In this document: one piece after another, positions 26,053 through 34,878 of the stretch
Position numbering within the stretch: position 1 is the stretch's first letter
Layout: the number at the start of each line of letters is the position of its first letter
Assembly (NCBI GenBank): GCA_036825755.1
Contig: DAISXR010000003.1
Coordinates: 15,145-79,144, forward strand
Direction: 5' to 3'
Length of the DNA: 64,000 nucleotides
Origin: JAJFTV01 sp036825755
Lineage (GTDB): Bacteria > Chloroflexota > Anaerolineae > Anaerolineales > Anaerolineaceae
Notes under the pieces: model-generated
The model's input: only the letters and a program-made list of their open reading frames with translations
The model's database searches: none
Told to the model about the DNA's origin: nothing
Translations under genes and position numbers: made by a program

Positions 26053-28218
26053 ATGACTGCCATTCCCCCTGTAAGAATGCGTGAGGCGCATAAAATTCTG
26101 GCGCAAATGAAATATAACCTAGCCCCGGTAGAACACGGCTATGCAAACCGGACGCTGTATGTGAATGTTGGAACCAAAGAAATTGCCGGTAAACCGGTCA
26201 GTGCGGAGATGAAAGAAAAATTCACCGGCGGCCGCGGTTTTGGTTTATGGCTGCTCTGGAACGGGATCAAAGACACCACAAAATGGAACGACCCCGAAAA
26301 TGAGATTGTGATCTCAGCCGGACCCATTGCCGGTATTACGAATTACCCGGGTACCGGAAAATCAATGGTGGTCACCATTTCACCGTTGACCCAAATCCCG
26401 ATTGACAGTAATGGAGGCGGGTATTTCGGTCCCTATTTGAAATTTGCCGGCTGGGATGCCATTGAGGTTCAGGGTAAAGCCGAAAAAGATGTGATTATTT
26501 ACATCGATGGCGATGAGGGCCTGGTCACAATTGAGGAAGCCCCTCTGGAAGATATCAACACTCACCTGATCAGCCGCCAATTAACCGAGATGTATGCCAA
26601 AGACAAAGCTGATATGAAGAGCATTTCGGTCATCTCCGCAGGCGAGGGTGCCGATCATGTGAAGATCTGCGGTTTGAACTTGAGCTATTATGATCCCCGC
26701 CGCGACGAAGTACGCATCAAACAGGCTGCCCGTGGGGGTTCTGGAACGGTGCTGCGGGATAAAAAAATCAAAGCGATTGTGGTCCGTTTCAGCAAACTGA
26801 CTGCGAACAGCAACGGCGCTGCTGATATGGAACTTCTGCGAAGGGCCGGAAAGCGGATCAACAAAGAGCTGGCCGATTTTGACCCCACACAGAATGACAT
26901 GGCAAAAACGGGTACCACGTACCTGGTCAGTATCATGAATGATTACGACCTTCTTCCCACCGAAAACTTCCGGTTTGGGTGTGATGAAAAGGCGAAAGAG
27001 TACTTCCGCGAAGAGTGGCGGCCAATGTTCGATCACAGCGGTCCGGACGGCTGCTGGTACGGTTGTACCATGGCCTGCGCCCATGGTGTGAAAGATGTGG
27101 AATTGAAAACCGGTCCATACAAAGGCCAGAGTGTGTTTGTAGATGGTCCTGAATACGAAACAATCGGCGCCATCGGTTCAAACCTTGGTGTGTTTGACCG
27201 GCATTTTATGCTGGAACTGAACTTCTACTGCGATACGTACGGGATTGATACCATTTCATTCGGTACCGGTATGGCATTTGTATATGAGTGCTACGGCGCG
27301 GGTATATTGACCAAAGAGCACACCGGCGGGCTGGAATTCACCTGGGGGAACGGCGATGCTGCGTTGGAGGTTTGTCATCAAATGGCACGCGGTGAAGGCT
27401 TTGGGCTGATCGCCGGACAGGGTATTCGCGCCATGAAAAAGATATTTGTTGAAAAGTTTGGCGCGGATCCGGCCTTTTTGCAGGATATCGGCATGGAGTG
27501 TAAGGGCCTGGAAGTATCTGAGTACATGACCAAAGAATCACTCACCCAGCAGGGTGGTTATGCCATGGCGAATAAAGGCGCGCAGCATGACGAGGCCTGG
27601 TTGATCTTCATGGAGCTGGTCCACAAACAGATCCCCACATTTGAGGATAAAGCAGAAGCCCTGTATTATTTCCCCATGTTCCGAACCTGGTTCAGTTTAC
27701 AGGGTTTATGCAAGCTACCCTGGAACGATATTACCCCGGTGAGTAACAAAACCGCCAAAGAACCGGCCAAGGTCCCAGAACATCAGGAAAATTACCGATG
27801 GCTGTATGAGGGCGTCACAGGTGAGCCGCTACCGGAAGAGAAGATGATCCTTCAGGCTGAGCGAGTGTATTACTTCCAGCGAGTGTTCAACCTGCGCATG
27901 GGTTTTGGGCAACGCGATCAGGATATCCCGCCATATCGTATGGTTGGCCCTGTGACCAATGAGGAGTATGAATCACGCGTAGAGCGGTATGACAAACAGC
28001 TCAAGGAAGAAGCCGGAATTGACCCAACCCATATGAGCACCACTGAAAAGGTGGCTGCACTGCGAAAATTCCGCACTGACCGCTATGAGAAGCTGGTGGA
28101 TACGGTTTACGCGCGGCGCAAATGGACCAAGGAAGGTATCCCAACCATTGAATCGCTCAGAGATCTGGGCATTGACTATCCGGACGTGGTAGAAATTGTA
28201 AAACGTCACGGCGGATAA
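26053..28218 (+). CDS. Tungsten-dependent aldehyde:ferredoxin oxidoreductase
   Basis: The 721-residue AOR-family enzyme shows the N-terminal VNVGTKEI and FTGGRGFGLWLLWNGI region, the GPGTGKS-like segment NYPGTGKSMVVTISPLTQ, and the [4Fe-4S] ligands C334, C338, C342 (CWYGCTMAC) with C553 near the C-terminal half. It would oxidise aldehydes to acids with ferredoxin as acceptor, using a bis-tungstopterin, in anaerobic amino-acid or sugar fermentation. It is longer than the roughly 600-residue archaeal enzymes. GAGG precedes the ATG by five to six bases. No pterin or tungstate-uptake genes are adjacent; it is a single-gene unit. Confidence 0.93.
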   Translation: MTAIPPVRMREAHKILAQMKYNLAPVEHGYANRTLYVNVGTKEIAGKPVSAEMKEKFTGGRGFGLWLLWNGIKDTTKWNDPENEIVISAGPIAGITNYPGTGKSMVVTISPLTQIPIDSNGGGYFGPYLKFAGWDAIEVQGKAEKDVIIYIDGDEGLVTIEEAPLEDINTHLISRQLTEMYAKDKADMKSISVISAGEGADHVKICGLNLSYYDPRRDEVRIKQAARGGSGTVLRDKKIKAIVVRFSKLTANSNGAADMELLRRAGKRINKELADFDPTQNDMAKTGTTYLVSIMNDYDLLPTENFRFGCDEKAKEYFREEWRPMFDHSGPDGCWYGCTMACAHGVKDVELKTGPYKGQSVFVDGPEYETIGAIGSNLGVFDRHFMLELNFYCDTYGIDTISFGTGMAFVYECYGAGILTKEHTGGLEFTWGNGDAALEVCHQMARGEGFGLIAGQGIRAMKKIFVEKFGADPAFLQDIGMECKGLEVSEYMTKESLTQQGGYAMANKGAQHDEAWLIFMELVHKQIPTFEDKAEALYYFPMFRTWFSLQGLCKLPWNDITPVSNKTAKEPAKVPEHQENYRWLYEGVTGEPLPEEKMILQAERVYYFQRVFNLRMGFGQRDQDIPPYRMVGPVTNEEYESRVERYDKQLKEEAGIDPTHMSTTEKVAALRKFRTDRYEKLVDTVYARRKWTKEGIPTIESLRDLGIDYPDVVEIVKRHGG

Positions 28219-28236
28219 TTCACGAAATCGATGAAG

Positions 28237-28266
28237 AAAGCGCAGAGAAAATAAACTCTGCGCTTT
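28237..28266 (+). terminator. Terminator after the aldehyde oxidoreductase gene
   Basis: An 11-bp stem (AAAGCGCAGAG at 28237-28247 with CTCTGCGCTTT at 28256-28266), then TCATTTG. It lies 18 bases after the stop codon. Confidence 0.8.
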
Positions 28267-28371
28267 TCATTTGTTTCTAATCCATAACGGATAACCTCAG
28301 TTATGTTTGTGAAGTATGCAGGGTTGGACCCGCTCTTGCACCGGTTGATTTATAGACAGAACGAATTAAGA

Positions 28372-28377
28372 TATAAT
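28372..28377 (+). promoter_or_regulatory. -10 element candidate for the glmS transcript
   Basis: TATAAT lies about 55 bases before the ribozyme cleavage site. TTGATT at 28345 is 21 bases away, too far for a normal spacer, so the -35 is unclear. Confidence 0.4.
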
Positions 28378-28430
28378 GATTTTGGATCAAAAAAGGAGGC
28401 TATTTCAAAGGACATAAGAAATTGAAGAAT

Positions 28431-28590
28431 AAGCGCAAGGCCGCAGTACCTTTGCGGTGACGAGGAGGAAGGTTCTTCGGTGCGAACCGGAGTTAACCGG
28501 ACATGGTGCAGATTGAAACTTTGCGCCCCGGGAAAATCGAAAGATCAGCGGAAGCCTTCCAGGTGAGAAATTCCATCTGTTCTTCAATAA
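28431..28590 (+). ncRNA. glmS ribozyme (glucosamine-6-phosphate-activated self-cleaving leader)
   Basis: The landmarks of the glmS ribozyme appear in order: AAGCGC at the cleavage site (28431-28436; cut expected between A28432 and G28433), a P1-type hairpin CCGCA/TGCGG, then TGACGAGGAGGAAGG directly after it, the GGTTC-TTCGG-GAACC hairpin, an ACCGG segment, and GTGCAGA before an AAGC-rich 3' part. It lies about 70-230 bases upstream of the glmS ATG. Glucosamine-6-phosphate acts as the cofactor for cleavage, which lowers GlmS when the product is abundant. The 3' boundary is approximate. Confidence 0.83.
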
Positions 28591-28664
28591 ATATAGATCA
28601 TCAGCGTTCTCAGCATCCTGTTGAGAATTGCTCTTATTACTCTTTTATTCAACAAGGAGCAGTT

Positions 28665-30506
28665 ATGTGCGGTATCGTAGGTTATATTGGCAATCGAAAT
28701 GCGACAAATATCATTCTAAACGGGTTGAAACGGTTGGAGTACAGAGGCTATGATTCGGCCGGGCTGGCCGTTATTCAGGATGGGAAAATTGAGCTGCGTC
28801 GCGACGCGGGTAAACTCAGCAACCTTTCCACGATGGTCAATGGAAATCCTGTCGATGGCAAAATTGGCATCGGGCATACCCGTTGGGCTACACACGGTGA
28901 ACCTTCGCCACGAAATGCGCACCCACATATGGGGATGACCGGTGATGTGGTGGTTGTGCATAACGGGATTGTAGAGAATTATCTCGAATTACGCAATGAT
29001 CTGATCAGCGAGGGGGTTGATTTCAAATCGGATACGGATACGGAAACAATCGTGCATCTAATCGAGCGGTATATGATGGCCGGCAGTGATATGAAAAGTG
29101 CTGTACAAAAAACGCTTAAAATGCTGAAAGGTGCACATGGGGTAGTTGTTATGTCAAGCCAATGCCCTGACCGGTTGATCGCCGCCCGCATCGGAAACGC
29201 CGGCGGTGTGGTGCTGGGGATTGGCAAAGATGAAATGTTTATCGCATCAGATCTGCCGGCTATTCTGGAGCACACCCGTAATATTGTGTTTCTGGAATCG
29301 CATCAGATGGCAGAGGTTTCAACTGCGGGTATTTCAATGCAAACTCTGGATGGTGTGCCGGTACAGTACAGAATCGAGAATGTTTCCTGGGATCCCATTT
29401 CTGCGGAAAAGGGTAAATACCGGCATTTCATGCACAAGGAAATCCATGAACAGGTTCGCTCACTGACCGATACGCTGGCTGGGCGTGTGGATTTTGACCA
29501 CTGTGAACTGCGGTTGCCGGAGCTGCATCTTACCCCGGAAACGGCGCGCAAGGTGAATAAAATTTATATCACCGCCTGCGGCACTGCTGCGTATGCCGGC
29601 ATGGTGGGGAAGATCCTGATCGAAAGAATCGCTCGCATCCCCACCGAGGTGGTGATTGCCTCAGAGTTCCGTTATCACGAACCGATCATCGAGCCGGGAG
29701 ATGTGGTACTGGCGATCAGCCAATCCGGTGAGACCGCCGATACCCTGGCGGCCATGGAAGAGGGGCGCAAGCGGGGAGCTACTTTGTGGTCGATCGTAAA
29801 CGTGCTGGGTTCACAGGTGATGCGTATTTCGGATGGGTATTTATCCATGCAGACCGGACCGGAGATCGGTGTCGCATCCACCAAGGCATTTACAGCCCCA
29901 CTGGTCGATTTATACATGATCGCCGTTCTTCTGGCGCAATATCGGGGCCAAATCAGTAAGGCCGAATCGGAACATCTTGTTTCCGATTTACGCCTTATCC
30001 CGGATCTGGTTGGAAGATGCCTGGATCGCGAAGAAGAATATCGCGCGGTAGCGCTGGAGCTGAAAAACGTTGCCAATGCGTTGTATCTCGGCAGGGGAAT
30101 CAGTATGCCGATCGCCTACGAAGGGGCGTTGAAATTAAAAGAGATTTCGTATATCCATGCAGAGGCTTATCCGGCCGGTGAAATGAAACACGGGCCCATC
30201 GCCCTGATCGACAGCAGCATGCCGGTGATCGCGTTGACGCCCAAAGATCCCTGGTACGATAAAATGATGAGCCAGGTAGAGCAGGTGAAAGCGCGCGGGG
30301 GAAAGGTGATCGCGGTGGCCACTGAAGGGGATGACGAAATTGGACACCATGCGGACCATGTGTTGTGGGTACCGCCTGCGCCCTGGCTGCTCAGCCCGGT
30401 GGTGAATATCATCCCGCTGCAACTGCTGGCCTATCACATCTCGGTTTATCGGGGTCTGGATGTAGATCAGCCGCGCAATCTGGCAAAATCAGTCACGGTG
30501 GAATGA
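28665..30506 (+). CDS. glmS: Glutamine-fructose-6-phosphate aminotransferase
   Basis: The 613-residue enzyme begins MCGIVGYIGN, with the nucleophilic cysteine at position 2 of the class II glutaminase domain (1-230; THGEPSPRNAHPH and HNGIVENY). Two SIS isomerase domains follow (about 285-420 and 455-600; TACGTAAYAG, SQSGETADT, EISYIHAEAYPAGEMKHGP) and the product ends DQPRNLAKSVTVE, the canonical GlmS tail. It makes glucosamine-6-phosphate for peptidoglycan. ATG 28665 is fixed by AAGGAGC and by the need for Cys2; the longer reading frame runs back into the ribozyme. Confidence 0.97.
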   Translation: MCGIVGYIGNRNATNIILNGLKRLEYRGYDSAGLAVIQDGKIELRRDAGKLSNLSTMVNGNPVDGKIGIGHTRWATHGEPSPRNAHPHMGMTGDVVVVHNGIVENYLELRNDLISEGVDFKSDTDTETIVHLIERYMMAGSDMKSAVQKTLKMLKGAHGVVVMSSQCPDRLIAARIGNAGGVVLGIGKDEMFIASDLPAILEHTRNIVFLESHQMAEVSTAGISMQTLDGVPVQYRIENVSWDPISAEKGKYRHFMHKEIHEQVRSLTDTLAGRVDFDHCELRLPELHLTPETARKVNKIYITACGTAAYAGMVGKILIERIARIPTEVVIASEFRYHEPIIEPGDVVLAISQSGETADTLAAMEEGRKRGATLWSIVNVLGSQVMRISDGYLSMQTGPEIGVASTKAFTAPLVDLYMIAVLLAQYRGQISKAESEHLVSDLRLIPDLVGRCLDREEEYRAVALELKNVANALYLGRGISMPIAYEGALKLKEISYIHAEAYPAGEMKHGPIALIDSSMPVIALTPKDPWYDKMMSQVEQVKARGGKVIAVATEGDDEIGHHADHVLWVPPAPWLLSPVVNIIPLQLLAYHISVYRGLDVDQPRNLAKSVTVE

Positions 30507-30571
30507 TTCCAATTTAGAACTGTTTCAAAAACAACTGTAAATATAAAACTAAAGGACCTAGTTTTTAGGAA

Positions 30572-30605
30572 AAAACACTCCCAATCATATTTTTAGGAGT
30601 GTTTT
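30572..30605 (+). terminator. Terminator after glmS
   Basis: AAAACACTCC (30572-30581) pairs with GGAGTGTTTT (30596-30605), followed by ATTAC. The T-tract is within the 3' arm. Confidence 0.75.
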
Positions 30606-30692
30606 ATTACGAATATTGAAGGAGTTAGTATATTGTTTATTGATATTAATCAAATAACAATTAGTCAATCGTCCATTGATTGCTTAATGGGT

Positions 30693-30875
30693 TAACTAGA
30701 TTCTTCTTTTGGTAAGTATAAAAATAAAAACAGAAAATACCAGTCCCACAAATCCTCCTATGCTTTTGATGATTAGTGATAATTTCCCATTCTTTTTGTT
30801 CTGGCAGTTTTCACAAGTATCTGTTTTGCTGTATTGTGGGATTTCTTTTCCGCACTTTTTACAGTATTTATTCAT
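30693..30875 (-). CDS. Small zinc-ribbon membrane protein
   Basis: A 60-residue product missed by simple length cut-offs. It starts MNKYCKKCGKEIPQYSKTDT and has a four-cysteine ribbon (C5, C8, C21, C24), then one membrane span (about 34-55, IIKSIGGFVGLVFSVFIL) and a short tail PKEESS. The ATG at 30875 overlaps the end of the upstream gene by eight bases and has GGAG seven bases upstream, so translation is coupled. No function is known. It shares a zinc-ribbon start with its neighbour and sits in the same AT-rich islet. Confidence 0.75.
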
Positions 30876-31977
30876 TATTGATCTCCAGTTTAGCAGGTAG
30901 GGTATCGATTAGTGGTTTCGTACCTTCAATCACTAATGGAAGATTAGTTATCTTTTGTTGTATTTCAATGAAATTTTCGATTATGGATTTTTGATCCATA
31001 TTGCTGTATGAATTCAATGTTAAGAGTGTCTCCCTATAATCAAGCGAATTTGAGCGAATGAATTCGCCAAATTGTTTCAGGCTTGTTCTGGCAGCATTTT
31101 GTTCACCGAGCAAGCAATAAACGGTAGTTTCTAGCTGAACAGTTTTGGTTAGCGCTAAAAGGCTTGTAAATATTTCTACGCTATGATCATCACCATGGTT
31201 TTGTGCCTCTGCGTCAAAAACTTTTAGTAACCAGGACTTGTCTTTCCTTTCATCAAAGAAACGCTTTTCGCTTGTAAACGCTCGAAAGAGAATGCATTTA
31301 GCATCCGTCGCGCTACTTAAAATACCTAGAAGTTTTTCTTCTCTCACTCTGGAGTCTTTTATTTGAACAGCCTGCTCCATCTGTTGATATGCGCTCTCGG
31401 CTAATGCGAGCCTGTCATCTTGAAGTTCGTTATGGAGTTTTTCAATTCCTCTTTGAACATCATGTATTTCGCTAATTACCTGTGCCAACGCAATCTGAGT
31501 TTGTAGATCGACAATGGAATGACCCAAGTCCGGTGTCAGGGTGATGTCCTTTAACCGCACCTGAGCGACAATATTTTTCTCCCCAAATATAGTGGGAAGA
31601 ATTTCACCATTTTTGTCTGTTAGAAATTTGTAGACTCCTTTATCAATCAATGTTTGAATTGCGGGATTTACTTCTGCTACTTTAATTGATTTAGGTAGCA
31701 TTGACATTACAGATTGAAAAAATCCAGGAGCAACTCTACACAGGTTTTCGGCTCTACCAAAAATAATATTCAAATTATTATCTTGGATTGGGCTGATCGG
31801 AAATACCTGGTTTAATTCTGCCGAAATTGGTGAAGCTTCCCATTGAATTTTCTTTTGTTGATTTTTGCTTGCCGTCATTGGCAAATTTCTGGTGTTGCTC
31901 CTGTAACCACAAAATGGGCAAGCTGAAGCCTTATCAGACACCTTTGTTCCGCATTCCGGGCAATACACGAGACTCAT
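30868..31977 (-). CDS. Zinc-ribbon protein of unknown function
   Basis: A 369-residue protein with an N-terminal double-CxxC ribbon (C6, C9, C20, C23; YCPECG and CPFCG), a low-complexity stretch (28-45) and then an apparently all-helical body (about 130-360). There is a coiled-coil-like segment at LQTQIALAQVISEIHDVQRG. No membrane span or catalytic motif is seen. ATG 31977 is preferred to the GTG three codons earlier because AGGTGG is correctly spaced from it. Base composition is clearly AT-richer than the flanking genes, suggesting recent acquisition together with the small membrane protein that overlaps its end. Confidence 0.75.
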   Translation of the reverse strand: MSLVYCPECGTKVSDKASACPFCGYRSNTRNLPMTASKNQQKKIQWEASPISAELNQVFPISPIQDNNLNIIFGRAENLCRVAPGFFQSVMSMLPKSIKVAEVNPAIQTLIDKGVYKFLTDKNGEILPTIFGEKNIVAQVRLKDITLTPDLGHSIVDLQTQIALAQVISEIHDVQRGIEKLHNELQDDRLALAESAYQQMEQAVQIKDSRVREEKLLGILSSATDAKCILFRAFTSEKRFFDERKDKSWLLKVFDAEAQNHGDDHSVEIFTSLLALTKTVQLETTVYCLLGEQNAARTSLKQFGEFIRSNSLDYRETLLTLNSYSNMDQKSIIENFIEIQQKITNLPLVIEGTKPLIDTLPAKLEINNE

Positions 31978-32153
31978 CTCAACCACCTTAGCTTGAAATA
32001 TGGATAAAGTCTAAGAGTTAATTCACTTCTCGTTGTAGAAATCAGAGACAAAAATAAGTGTATTCTGAATAGCAGAATATTCGGTGTGTTGGTTCAGGTT
32101 TTTTCCCTGGTTTCAGATCAAGTAAGTCGCCTCGAAAATCCTAAAATTTGAGA

Positions 32154-32909
32154 TCATTCCTTCAGCCTTCCCTGCTCAATTCTGGAAAGCCGGCTGCCTA
32201 CCTTGTTGACGCTGTAGATAAAAATGCCAAAGATCAGGGCAGCGATCAGGATCAGCAAAATATCCATGATCAGGTATGATCGCCCAAACAGAGTTACTGA
32301 AGGTGAAGCCAGGAAGAACAACAGGGTGTTGATCAAAATAGCAATCGCTCTGGCTTCTGTGGGTCCCAATTTTCCGTAAGAAATTTTGAAGATATTATTG
32401 ACATATAACGCGGAAACTGCCTGTACTTCCATCATCAAATACCCGATCAACGCAAGGACCGCAATATAAAAATGCGTGAATGGTGATATGCCCATTCCGA
32501 TCATGATTAACACAATGCCCAACGCATCCATGGTGTGATCGATGAAAAAACCGAAACGAGGACGTTCGATCTTTCTGTATCGAGCCAGCGAGCCATCCAG
32601 GCTGTCACCAAACCAGTTCAGCAAAAGACCAAAACTTGCCAGCCAAAGAAAGGCTTTATCGAAGTTGCTAAGGTAATAGCCCAGGAATACCAGCGCACAG
32701 GCAAACAGGGCAGTAAAAGTTAAAATATCAGGGGTAACCCATTTGGGGAGAATTTTTACAAAGTAGGCCAACGCAGGCCGCTCAAGAGGGCCTAAGAGAA
32801 TATCATTCACCCGTTCGTGTTGGAGATTTTTTGAGCGTTTTGCCTTAATTTTTGCATTCCTTTTAGCTGATTTCTCAACCTGCGTTTCTTTTGCTTCTTT
32901 CGTTGTCAT
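32154..32909 (-). CDS. CDP-alcohol phosphatidyltransferase
   Basis: The 251-residue protein has a Lys-rich cytosolic N-terminus (1-35), then about six membrane spans. The family signature D-x2-D-G-x2-A-R-x9-G-x3-D-x3-D is complete at 102-128 (DSLDGSLARYRK, then GFFIDHTMD). It transfers a phosphatidyl group from CDP-diacylglycerol to an alcohol such as glycerol phosphate or inositol phosphate; the acceptor cannot be read from this sequence. It lies 24 bases after the acyltransferase gene on the same strand, which suggests one membrane-lipid pathway. Confidence 0.88.
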   Translation of the reverse strand: MTTKEAKETQVEKSAKRNAKIKAKRSKNLQHERVNDILLGPLERPALAYFVKILPKWVTPDILTFTALFACALVFLGYYLSNFDKAFLWLASFGLLLNWFGDSLDGSLARYRKIERPRFGFFIDHTMDALGIVLIMIGMGISPFTHFYIAVLALIGYLMMEVQAVSALYVNNIFKISYGKLGPTEARAIAILINTLLFFLASPSVTLFGRSYLIMDILLILIAALIFGIFIYSVNKVGSRLSRIEQGRLKE

Positions 32910-32933
32910 GCTAAATCCTTTTCAAATTGATAA

Positions 32934-33830
32934 TTATGGGTGAACGGATAAAAATTGCGGCCAGACCGGGTAAAACATGGACCATTGTTCGGGATGTTTT
33001 GCGATCACATCAGAGGCTACCTCTAATACAGCTTCGGTGTTGCGGATGGATTCGGCATAGGCGTCGCCTGTTGTGACCATCTTAATCGGATCCGAAGCAT
33101 ACAGGTAATAATCTCCATCCGGTCGGGTGATGGCAGATACCACCACCACCGGCACATTGGCCTGAAGCGCCAGATGAGTATAAGCGACTGGCAAAGCAGC
33201 CGGGTGGCCAAAGAACCTCGGGCGGTATTTGAGCGTGTCCACCGGGCGATCCAGACCGGTCAGTACATTTCCGCCATCCAACAACCGGGTACGCGCCTGC
33301 CGCATACTGGCGATCGAGGTGGGGGTGATGATCTGCCCCACATCGGTGCGGATTTTGTTTTGCCACTTATACCCGGAATTGGGATCCGGATACGACAATA
33401 TTTGAAACGTAAATCCCTTAAGACCAAGAGCCTGTCCAAGGAAATCAAAATTGCTGAGGTGAGGGGCCACAAAAACGGCATTCTTTTTTACTTTAGGATC
33501 AAAATATTCGGGAATTTTTGGATCAAATTCCACACGGCTGACGATCTCATCAGGGTTTCTCAATGAGTGATAAAAATCATACAGACAGGTAGCAGTTGAC
33601 CGAAAGACGGCTTTCACACGTCGATCCAATTCAACAGACGAAAGAGTCTGTCCGCTGATCACCCACTGGTTTACGCGCAATGCAGTCGCATAATCGAGTG
33701 ATTTCCTGGCTGCGATCACCGATCCAATACTTGCGGCAACTTTATGCCCAATCCGGCGTGGGAGCACTCTTGAGATGAAAATGGCTGAACCTACTCCAAA
33801 GGCACTGTTGATGATGTCTTGTTTCTTCAT
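32934..33830 (-). CDS. LpxL/HtrB-like lysophospholipid or glycolipid acyltransferase
   Basis: The 298-residue protein carries the acyltransferase HxxxxD motif as H124-LSNF-D129 and a later GLDRP (positively charged site II-like) and AALPVAYTHLALQANVPVV segment as in LpxL-type enzymes. In an organism without lipid A, family members acylate phosphatidylinositol mannosides or other glycolipids, as PatA does in actinobacteria. It is co-directional with the CDP-alcohol transferase, which would be consistent with such a lipid, but the substrate is inference. A short hydrophobic stretch near the N-terminus may hold it at the membrane. Confidence 0.82.
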   Translation of the reverse strand: MKKQDIINSAFGVGSAIFISRVLPRRIGHKVAASIGSVIAARKSLDYATALRVNQWVISGQTLSSVELDRRVKAVFRSTATCLYDFYHSLRNPDEIVSRVEFDPKIPEYFDPKVKKNAVFVAPHLSNFDFLGQALGLKGFTFQILSYPDPNSGYKWQNKIRTDVGQIITPTSIASMRQARTRLLDGGNVLTGLDRPVDTLKYRPRFFGHPAALPVAYTHLALQANVPVVVVSAITRPDGDYYLYASDPIKMVTTGDAYAESIRNTEAVLEVASDVIAKHPEQWSMFYPVWPQFLSVHP

Positions 33831-33915
33831 AGTATAGCTTTCATGATGAGCAAGGCTGACCGTTTAATAATGATATCACACGAGTGAATGAGAATCCCAG
33901 AAGCAAGCTTAAATG

Positions 33916-34878
33916 TTAAGCCAGGTGCCGGATGTCACGAATGAAACTGTCTGCGTTGGTACTGGTGAGGAAACTTTCCAGATGAGATCGGTCGAGGTGG
34001 AATGCACGGGAATATTGCTTAAAATGCTTTCTAAAGACCAGCATCCCTTTTTCAGTTCCATAAAAAGAAAGGGTTAGATCGAGGTGCTGCAAGATCACCG
34101 ATTGAACATCGCGGGGGTCGATGTCATCTCGGGATTGATGATTGAACAACCAGGGGTTGCCAACGGCTCCACGTCCGATCATCACGGCATCGCAGGCGGT
34201 TTTTTCCAGCATGGATTCTATGTCCTGAGGACTGAGAATATCACCATTGCCGATGACTGGGATATGCGCCTGCAGTTTTACCTGACGGATGGCATCCCAA
34301 TTGCTTTTTCCCAGCATGCCCTGATCCGCGGACCGGCCATGGACAGCCATGTGTGACGCGCCGCTTTCTTCGATGATACGGGCAGTTTCAAGAAAATTGA
34401 TTGATTCCTGATTGAAGCCAATCCGGAATTTGGCGCTGATGGGCAGGTTGATTTCGCGTACCAGCGTCTGCACCATTTCACGGATGATTTCGGGTTTACC
34501 CAGCAAAGCCGCCCCTGCACCCCGAGAGGTCACCCGGCGGTCAGGGCAGGAAAAGTTGAGATCAATAAAATCGGGATGAAACTCTCGTTCCACAATCCTG
34601 GCGGACTCCAGCAAACGGGAAGGCCTGTCATCGAACAACTGGATACCGATTGGTCTCTCAAATTCGGTAAAGCGCATTTTTTCACGAACTTGCGGGCTTC
34701 CAGCTACCACATCGATGGCGTTGATAAATTCGGTGTACAGCATTCCCGCCCCAAACTGACGGGCAATGGTGCGGAACGGCTGGTCAGAAATGCCATCCAT
34801 TGGCGCCAGAATGGGGCGCTGTGAGTTGATTTGATACGCGAGAGACCGCCTTGAGGAAGGAAGTGAATTATCAACCAT
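33916..34878 (-). CDS. tRNA-dihydrouridine synthase
   Basis: The 320-residue FMN enzyme shows the Dus TIM barrel: APMDGISDQPFR (25-36), the catalytic C111 in LNFSCPDRRVTSRGAGAALL, the conserved KFRIGF, VHGRSADQG, IPVIGNGDI and MIGRGAVGNPWLF. It reduces specific uridines in the tRNA D-loop with NADPH. Its start overlaps the 3' end of the sirtuin gene by eight bases, so the two are co-translated. Confidence 0.94.
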   Translation of the reverse strand: MVDNSLPSSRRSLAYQINSQRPILAPMDGISDQPFRTIARQFGAGMLYTEFINAIDVVAGSPQVREKMRFTEFERPIGIQLFDDRPSRLLESARIVEREFHPDFIDLNFSCPDRRVTSRGAGAALLGKPEIIREMVQTLVREINLPISAKFRIGFNQESINFLETARIIEESGASHMAVHGRSADQGMLGKSNWDAIRQVKLQAHIPVIGNGDILSPQDIESMLEKTACDAVMIGRGAVGNPWLFNHQSRDDIDPRDVQSVILQHLDLTLSFYGTEKGMLVFRKHFKQYSRAFHLDRSHLESFLTSTNADSFIRDIRHLA

